Assembly: GCA_022565745.1 (NCBI GenBank)
Contig: JAIUMB010000070.1
Span: 1-11,977 of the forward strand
Reading direction: 5' to 3'
Source: Cryomorphaceae bacterium
GTDB lineage: Bacteria; Bacteroidota; Bacteroidia; Flavobacteriales; Schleiferiaceae
Length of the DNA: 11,977 nucleotides
The translations under genes and the position numbers were made by a program. Below are positions 8,051-11,977 of this stretch, piece after piece (the stretch's first letter is position 1; the number at the start of each line of letters is the position of its first letter). A model generated the notes under the pieces. That model did no database searches. It saw nothing but the letters and a program-made list of their open reading frames with translations, and was not told the DNA's origin.

Positions 8051-9977
8051 TGTTTGTTTAGTTGTTTTTAGTCTCTCCGTTGCTGCTCAGCCTGAACTGG
8101 GTGAGTGCGATAGAGATGTTGCTGAGGTTTCAGAAAACCAGTTTCAGCGGGCTAGAAAAGCATGGGAGCAAAAAAATCAAAGAGAGTTAAAGCGAAACTT
8201 AGAGTTGGCGCTGCGCTCGGATGAAAATAATCCCCATGCACTCTATTATTATGGAGAGTTTAATGCTCGCAGCGGCAACATCCGCATTGCTGAGGCGGTG
8301 TGGAGTCGATTGTTGGATATCTGTCCAGACTACAAATCGGAGGTTATTTTTAAACTAGGGGTAATTATGCTGGAAAATGGTCAGCAAGAAAAGGCCTTTG
8401 AGTTATTAAATCGCTATATCCAGCACCCTGAACGGGAAAAGCGATTGGTCAAACAAGCGGAAAAGATCATGTCTGAGGTAGACTTAGTAGCGCAATTGAA
8501 GTCTAATCCCATCCCATTTGATCCGAAACCACTGGAGTACATTTGTACCGAAGACGATGAATATCTTGCCGTGGTAAGTCCAGACGGAGAAATGGTTTTC
8601 TTCACCAGAAGATCTGAAAAGCGCGATAAGTACGGTGGGCCTGCCATTGACAAGAAAATAGTAAAAGAAGAGTTTTCCCGAGCCGAACTGCGATCCGACG
8701 GTAAGTTTGAAAAAGGCTCCCCCCTGCCACCTCCTTTTAATGAAGGCTTGAATGAAGGCGGACCTACCATTGATGCGGCTAATCGAGAGCTTTACTTTAC
8801 GGTTTGTGAAAGAGATAAAGAGGGTTATCAAAACTGTGATATTTACATGTCAAGACGAACCGGCATGTATTGGTCTGTTCCCGAAAGTGTAGGGGACTTA
8901 ATCAATCGTCCGGATAGCTGGGAGTCACAACCTTCGATCAGTCCCAATGCCGATATGTTGTATTTCGCCAGCAATAGAAAAGGTGGCAAGGGCGGTATTG
9001 ACTTGTACGTTTCAAAACGAAACAGCGATGGGAGTTGGGGAGAGCCAAAAAACTTGGGACCAGACATAAACACACATAAAGACGAAAAATCTCCATTCAT
9101 TCATTCCGATGGTAAAACATTGTACTTTTCCAGTAATGGACATCCAGGTTTAGGAGGCTTTGATGTGTTCTACAGCGTTTATGAAAATGATGAATGGGAA
9201 ACACCAAAAAATATAGGTTTCCCCATCAATACGGAAGAAGACGATCTAGGACTTTCGGTAAACTTAGAAGGAACAAAAGGCTATTTTTCAAGCAATACTC
9301 TTAAAGGTAAAGGGGGATGGGACGTGTTTTATTTTACGTTACCTGAAGTGATTCGCCCTAGTGAAGTAACTTTAGTTAAGGGCCGGTTACTGGATGAGCA
9401 CAATCAACCAGAGCTTGATGCCTCATTAGAAATTAAAAATCTCAATACCAAAGAGAAACAGCAAGTAAACATTGATGAAACAACCGGCGAGTACGCCGCT
9501 GTGGTAGCCAAGAATCCCGATGTAGATCATATTGTAACGGTTAAGAAAAAAGGAGCCGCATTTAGTAGTAAGTTTTTAGCTGGTGATGATAAAACCGCCT
9601 TTGTTGAGGCCGATTTACAGGTAAAGGAGATTCAGAAAGGAGAGGAGTACCGACTGAATGACATTACTTTTGCCACCAATAGTTATGATTTAAACAGGGT
9701 GGCTCGAGCCGTTATTGAGGAGTTTATCATTTTTTTAGAAAATAACCCTAAGGTAAATGTGGAAATCCAAGGTCATACAGACAATGTTGGTAGTGATGCA
9801 GATAATTTGGCGTTGAGTAAAAATCGAGCACGCGTAGTTTACGAATATTTGGTAAGCAATGGGGTAAGCAAAAGCAGATTACAGCACAATGGATATGGTT
9901 CAAGTAGGTCTGTAGCCGACAACAGCACAGAAGAAGGGAGGTCTCAAAATAGACGCACCGTATTTGTCATTCGCTAA
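8016..9977 (+). CDS. TPR/PD40-propeller/CRD/OmpA peptidoglycan-binding protein (PorE-type architecture)
   Basis: A 653-residue exported protein with a signal peptide (residues about 1-24, likely cut after SVAA). Domain order: helical TPR-like repeats (about 40-150); PD40/beta-propeller repeats (about 180-445) with typical strands ADMLYFASNRKGGKGG, GKTLYFSSNG and GYFSSNTLKGKGGWDVF; a carboxypeptidase-regulatory-like beta-sandwich (about 451-540); and a C-terminal OmpA domain (548-653) with GHTDNVG, LSKNRARVV and EEGRSQNRR. D589 and R604 sit where OmpA domains grip diaminopimelate in peptidoglycan. This order matches PorE, a peptidoglycan-linked part of the type IX secretion system, but Bacteroidota carry many paralogues. 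There is no lipobox cysteine at the signal end, so PorE itself is not claimed. The start lies within the AsmA-like gene (35-bp overlap), and the stop interlocks with the opposing glycosyltransferase gene. Confidence 0.9.
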   Translation: MKHKVTVINWISVCLVVFSLSVAAQPELGECDRDVAEVSENQFQRARKAWEQKNQRELKRNLELALRSDENNPHALYYYGEFNARSGNIRIAEAVWSRLLDICPDYKSEVIFKLGVIMLENGQQEKAFELLNRYIQHPEREKRLVKQAEKIMSEVDLVAQLKSNPIPFDPKPLEYICTEDDEYLAVVSPDGEMVFFTRRSEKRDKYGGPAIDKKIVKEEFSRAELRSDGKFEKGSPLPPPFNEGLNEGGPTIDAANRELYFTVCERDKEGYQNCDIYMSRRTGMYWSVPESVGDLINRPDSWESQPSISPNADMLYFASNRKGGKGGIDLYVSKRNSDGSWGEPKNLGPDINTHKDEKSPFIHSDGKTLYFSSNGHPGLGGFDVFYSVYENDEWETPKNIGFPINTEEDDLGLSVNLEGTKGYFSSNTLKGKGGWDVFYFTLPEVIRPSEVTLVKGRLLDEHNQPELDASLEIKNLNTKEKQQVNIDETTGEYAAVVAKNPDVDHIVTVKKKGAAFSSKFLAGDDKTAFVEADLQVKEIQKGEEYRLNDITFATNSYDLNRVARAVIEEFIIFLENNPKVNVEIQGHTDNVGSDADNLALSKNRARVVYEYLVSNGVSKSRLQHNGYGSSRSVADNSTEEGRSQNRRTVFVIR

Positions 9978-10918
9978 GGCTGGCGCATAATTGAATATCC
10001 ACTTTTTTCTTTATGGTATTCCGCGAGGTATTCCTGTTCACTTTGTCCGGGAGTAGGGATTAATGTTACATCGATATCATACGGTTGAATATCCATAATG
10101 GTGGAATAACCACTTCGACAATAAAGACGCTTGCTTTGGGAGAGGAATCTTGAAATCTCTCCTGGTTGAGCAAAGGGGATTACTTCGACCTGATCGCTCG
10201 TTTCAATGGGCGTTGTATTTGTGCCCCTTATGCACAAGATGCTTTGTTGTTTCTTGCATAACTCATCAAGTAACCACTTTTCTAAAATGCTGCGCTGAGG
10301 CTCCGGTCCACTGAGAAGAATCATGGCATCGTATTTTTTATAAAGACCAGGAACAGGACCGGGAACACGAGAAAGTCTTCCCAGCCATTTCGTTGGCAAG
10401 GGGTTGTTCTTCCACGTGCTTAGTTCTCCACTTAACTTTAAATATTTGTCATCGGGTATCCACAGCGCTTGGTGTTTTTTTATGATGTGTCGATGTATAC
10501 GAGTAGCAGCCATACCTACAACACCGCCTTTTATGGTAAGTTGATGTGATATAAATATATTATGTGCATTAGGGTGCCGACATCCTAAGCGATTATCTGA
10601 GATGATCCAATCAAAAACATTCTTTTGATACAGTTGCTTCACGGCTTTCTTTTCCCTAAAAACCACTTGTATCATTTTGGGAATTTGCAACAACAATGCC
10701 CACCAGAACACACTGTGTTTGGCATATTTGATGTTATAAGCAGGAAGTTTGTGAAATATGAGCTGAGGAAAAGCATGTCTCAATATATCTAACGCTTGAC
10801 CATCAGATGCAATGTGGAGTTGATGTCCTTCATCTAGGAGGCGTTCTATGATAGGAATACTTCTTGTTGCGTGCCCCAATCCCCAATTGAGCACACAAAA
10901 TAAAATTTTCTTTGACAT
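9974..10918 (-). CDS. GT-B fold glycosyltransferase, MurG/GT28-like
   Basis: A 314-residue cytoplasmic or membrane-associated protein. The opening KILFCVLNWGLGHATRS is the glycine-rich first loop of MurG-like and related GT-B transferases. A second Rossmann-like half follows near ILLSGPEPQR (200-209), and RSGYSTIMDI (268-277) with PTPGQSEQEYLAEY (288-301) forms the nucleotide-sugar site at the C-terminus. A helical, basic patch (FREKKAVKQL, about 87-96) may touch the membrane. Donor and acceptor cannot be told from sequence. The open frame continues 34 codons upstream over the divergent trmB start; ATG 10918 is chosen because MSKKILF is the conserved start. The protein ends soon after the nucleotide-sugar site and may be slightly shorter than relatives. 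It runs tail to tail with the OmpA-domain gene, overlapping by 4 bases. Confidence 0.82.
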   Translation of the reverse strand: MSKKILFCVLNWGLGHATRSIPIIERLLDEGHQLHIASDGQALDILRHAFPQLIFHKLPAYNIKYAKHSVFWWALLLQIPKMIQVVFREKKAVKQLYQKNVFDWIISDNRLGCRHPNAHNIFISHQLTIKGGVVGMAATRIHRHIIKKHQALWIPDDKYLKLSGELSTWKNNPLPTKWLGRLSRVPGPVPGLYKKYDAMILLSGPEPQRSILEKWLLDELCKKQQSILCIRGTNTTPIETSDQVEVIPFAQPGEISRFLSQSKRLYCRSGYSTIMDIQPYDIDVTLIPTPGQSEQEYLAEYHKEKSGYSIMRQP

Positions 10919-10926
10919 GATAAGAG

Positions 10927-10960
10927 CAAATATACGGTTGTACTTTTGCGCACATGGCAA
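10927..10960 (-). promoter_or_regulatory. Putative promoter of the glycosyltransferase gene
   Basis: On the minus strand, TTG (10960-10958), a 23-base spacer and TATATTTG (10934-10927) fit the Bacteroidota promoter consensus. Only 8 bases separate the box from the ATG at 10918, so the mRNA would have almost no leader. The TTG lies inside the first codons of trmB. Confidence 0.5.
10941..10948 (+). promoter_or_regulatory. Putative -7 box of trmB
   Basis: TACTTTTG is an exact TAnnTTTG match ending only 5 bases before the trmB ATG, which implies a leaderless or nearly leaderless mRNA. A TTTG at 10911-10914 is 26 bases upstream, longer than the usual spacer. Confidence 0.5.
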
Positions 10961-11643
10961 GAAAAAAATTAAAAAGATTCGAAGATAACGCGCAATATAA
11001 GCACGTTGTAGAGCCTTCACGCGAGGAGGCGGCTAAGGGTATTCCGCAGCGAGGTTGCTGGCGTGATTGGTTCGGCAGAGACGGACGATTGGTTGTTGAG
11101 TTGGGATGTGGTAAAGGTGAATACACCGTAGCGTTAGCAAAAACCAACAGTGATGCGTTACATATTGGTGTAGACATCAAAGGCGCACGATTGTGGTACG
11201 GTGCAACAGATATTGTTAACGAAGGGTTGAGCAATGCCGCATTTCTAAGAACAGAGATCAATCTAATAGACGGCTGTTTCGCAGAAGGAGAAATAGATGA
11301 GATTTGGATAACGTTTCCTGATCCTCAAATCAAATTTAAAAGAACCAAGCATCGTTTAACGCATCCCGACCGTTTAGAACAATACTCAAAGCTGTTGAAA
11401 CCAGGTGGTATTATGCATTTAAAGACCGATAGTGAGTTTTTTCACGGCTATACCCTCGGAGTTTTGCAAAATAGAAAAGATTTTTTAGTGGAAACTGCAT
11501 ATTTTGATATCGATTTACAACTTACAAAAAAGGACAGCATACTCCATACAGTAAGAACGTACTATGAAAATATGTTTAGGAATAAAGGGAAGGCGATAAC
11601 GTACTTAAGAGCAATAAAAAAGGATGTCAACAAAAAAATATAA
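10954..11643 (+). CDS. trmB: tRNA (guanine-46-N7)-methyltransferase
   Basis: A 229-residue class I SAM-dependent methyltransferase that puts N7-methylguanine at position 46 of the tRNA variable loop. Visible motifs: the SAM loop VVELGCGKGEYTVAL (47-61); the acidic end of strand 2, HIGVDIKGAR (70-79); FPDPQIKFKRTKHRLTH (121-137), the family signature usually written FPDPWxKxxHxKRR; and LKPGGIMHLKTDSEFFHGYT (148-167). Gln at 125 replaces the tryptophan common in Proteobacteria, a change I associate with Bacteroidota members. The start MARKKLKRFEDN is the conserved N-terminus, which supports the ATG even though it lies directly against the -7 box. The basic tail ends KKDVNKKI; its codons form one arm of a long hairpin. 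Confidence 0.96.
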   Translation: MARKKLKRFEDNAQYKHVVEPSREEAAKGIPQRGCWRDWFGRDGRLVVELGCGKGEYTVALAKTNSDALHIGVDIKGARLWYGATDIVNEGLSNAAFLRTEINLIDGCFAEGEIDEIWITFPDPQIKFKRTKHRLTHPDRLEQYSKLLKPGGIMHLKTDSEFFHGYTLGVLQNRKDFLVETAYFDIDLQLTKKDSILHTVRTYYENMFRNKGKAITYLRAIKKDVNKKI

Positions 11644-11674
11644 ACATTTTTTTGTTGATATTAAAGTTTTTTTT
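11624..11674 (+). terminator. A/T-rich hairpin with T tract overlapping the end of trmB
   Basis: The 13-base arm TCAACAAAAAAAT (11627-11639) is perfectly complementary to ATTTTTTTGTTGA (11646-11658), with a 6-base loop. Three more pairs, one of them G-T, extend it to 11624/11661. Eight T residues follow at 11667-11674. The trmB stop codon (11641-11643) lies in the loop. It probably acts as the trmB terminator, though the stem is A/T-rich and less stable than a classical one. Confidence 0.5.
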
Positions 11675-11683
11675 ATACATTAG
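11655..11683 (+). promoter_or_regulatory. Candidate promoter downstream of trmB
   Basis: TTG (11655-11657), an 18-base spacer and TACATTAG (11676-11683), which matches TAnnTTTG at 7 of 8 positions. Transcription would start about 11687-11690. It partly overlaps the trmB terminator hairpin. Confidence 0.35.
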
Positions 11684-11760
11684 CCGCATGAAATCCCCGG
11701 AGCTACTACCCACCGGGATTATTTGAAAAGCTTAACTATAAAAAACTCTACTACTACTTC

Positions 11761-11817
11761 TTTTTAGTGAGTTCAATTTTTGTGCCAATGAAAAATAAAG
11801 ATTGAACTCACTGAAAA
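11761..11817. repeat. Long inverted repeat (hairpin) in the trmB downstream region
   Basis: Perfect 12-base arms AGTGAGTTCAAT (11766-11777) and ATTGAACTCACT (11801-11812) are extended on both sides by T/A and G-T pairs to about 23 bp, with an 11-base loop (11784-11794). It is too far from a T tract to be a terminator itself. Confidence 0.8.
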
Positions 11818-11880
11818 ACAAAAAGTTAAGTTTGAAACTTTCGTCGAGGTTTCCCGTTTTTGGAAAACCACAATCTTTTT

Positions 11881-11906
11881 AAAACAGCCCTCGGGCTGTT
11901 TTTTTT
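11881..11906 (+). terminator. Strong intrinsic terminator
   Basis: AAAACAGCC (11881-11889) pairs with GGCTGTTTT (11894-11902) around a CTCG tetraloop, followed by T residues through 11906 (8 in a row from 11899). This is a textbook rho-independent terminator for rightward transcription. No coding region ends near it, since trmB stops 238 bases upstream. Confidence 0.9.
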
Positions 11907-11977
11907 ATTTGCACTTAAGACGTCTGATGCAGATTGGTTTCACATGATTTTTTGCAAAGAACGATTGTAATTTGAGA
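11907..11977. other. Right-edge sequence without a recognised gene
   Basis: 71 bases up to the window edge. TAATTTG at 11968-11974 with TTTG at 11951-11954 is a poor promoter match (one base short in the box, spacer only 13). Nothing else is recognised. Confidence 0.3.

Larger units (their letters stand above)
11688..11906 (+). ncRNA. Candidate structured RNA: small RNA or attenuator leader
   Basis: The final 334 bp contain no conventional gene, but 11688-11906 looks like one transcript of about 219 bases, with a promoter-like start and a strong terminator. Elements in order: a hairpin AATCCC(CGG)/CC-GGGATT (11692-11720, one bulge); a long-range 10-bp stem 11728-11737/11824-11833 (one G-T pair) enclosing a T/C/A-rich single strand and a hairpin of about 23 bp (11761-11783/11795-11817, with a perfect 12-bp core AGTGAGTTCAAT/ATTGAACTCACT); smaller alternative pairings near 11834-11869; then the terminator. 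A 12-codon frame, MKSPELLPTGII (11688-11726), starts at the predicted first transcribed bases. I cannot match this to a known RNA family such as 6S, tmRNA or RNase P. An attenuator for a gene beyond the window is equally possible. Confidence 0.38.

Noticed and set aside
8414..8831. Two minus-strand frames of 115-118 codons inside the OmpA-domain gene
   Set aside because: Antisense to propeller repeats with clear protein-level conservation; low-complexity shadow translations.
8016..9977. Naming the OmpA-domain gene porE
   Set aside because: The domain order fits, but Bacteroidota hold several paralogues, there is no lipobox, and no other type IX secretion genes are in the window.
10830..11261. 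143-codon minus-strand frame spanning the glycosyltransferase start and trmB
   Set aside because: Overlaps the conserved starts of two genes and their promoters; no domain seen.
11749..11805. Possible aromatic-rich leader peptide (YYYFFL frame)
   Set aside because: No ATG, GTG or TTG start precedes the run in this frame after the last in-frame stop at 11689, so it is not listed as a gene; kept only as part of the attenuator hypothesis.
11688..11906. tmRNA, SRP RNA or RNase P RNA
   Set aside because: None of their conserved motifs (tRNA-like ends, GGAAG-type SRP loop, RNase P core boxes) can be found in the stretch.

Overview
The window reads as chromosomal DNA of a member of the Bacteroidota, probably a Flavobacteriia-like marine or freshwater lineage. 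The reasons are: start codons sit in A-rich leaders with no Shine-Dalgarno motif; several intergenic regions carry the Bacteroidota -7 box TAnnTTTG; and the gene content is typical (serC-serA pair, an AsmA-like protein with a charged coiled-coil tail, a TPR/PD40/CRD/OmpA protein of the PorE type, and a TrmB with FPDPQ in place of FPDPW). GC content looks moderate, around 40-45% by eye. No insertion sequence, phage gene, CRISPR array, tRNA or rRNA was seen, so this is a housekeeping and envelope region rather than an island.

Layout. On the minus strand at the left edge are the 5' end of serA (1-110) and complete serC (113-1186), two steps of the phosphorylated serine pathway in one operon. A 268-bp spacer follows, then a minus-strand MATE/Wzx-like flippase (1455-2873). 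It is divergent from a plus-strand lipoprotein of LPP20 type (2983-3549). Plus-strand genes continue with an SLC1-type dicarboxylate/glutamate symporter (3657-5078), a 953-residue AsmA-like protein (5189-8050), and a 653-residue TPR/PD40/CRD/OmpA protein (8016-9977) whose start lies inside the end of the AsmA gene. A minus-strand MurG-like glycosyltransferase (9974-10918) runs into it tail to tail, with interlocked stop codons. It is divergent from trmB (10954-11643) across only 35 bp, which hold two back-to-back -7 boxes. The last 334 bp have no conventional gene but hold a promoter-like sequence, several hairpins and a strong intrinsic terminator (11881-11906).

How the genes work together. 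SerC and SerA make serine from 3-phosphoglycerate. The AsmA-like and OmpA-domain proteins are translationally linked and both envelope-facing, which suggests a shared role between inner membrane, peptidoglycan and outer membrane. The flippase and glycosyltransferase fit cell-surface glycan work but are not in one operon. The symporter and TrmB are independent housekeeping functions.

The most interesting features are the terminator-bounded, highly structured stretch downstream of trmB (small RNA or attenuator leader), the compact promoter pair between the glycosyltransferase and trmB that predicts almost leaderless mRNAs, and a symporter substrate site with an unusual arginine arrangement. No clearly new multi-gene system is visible.
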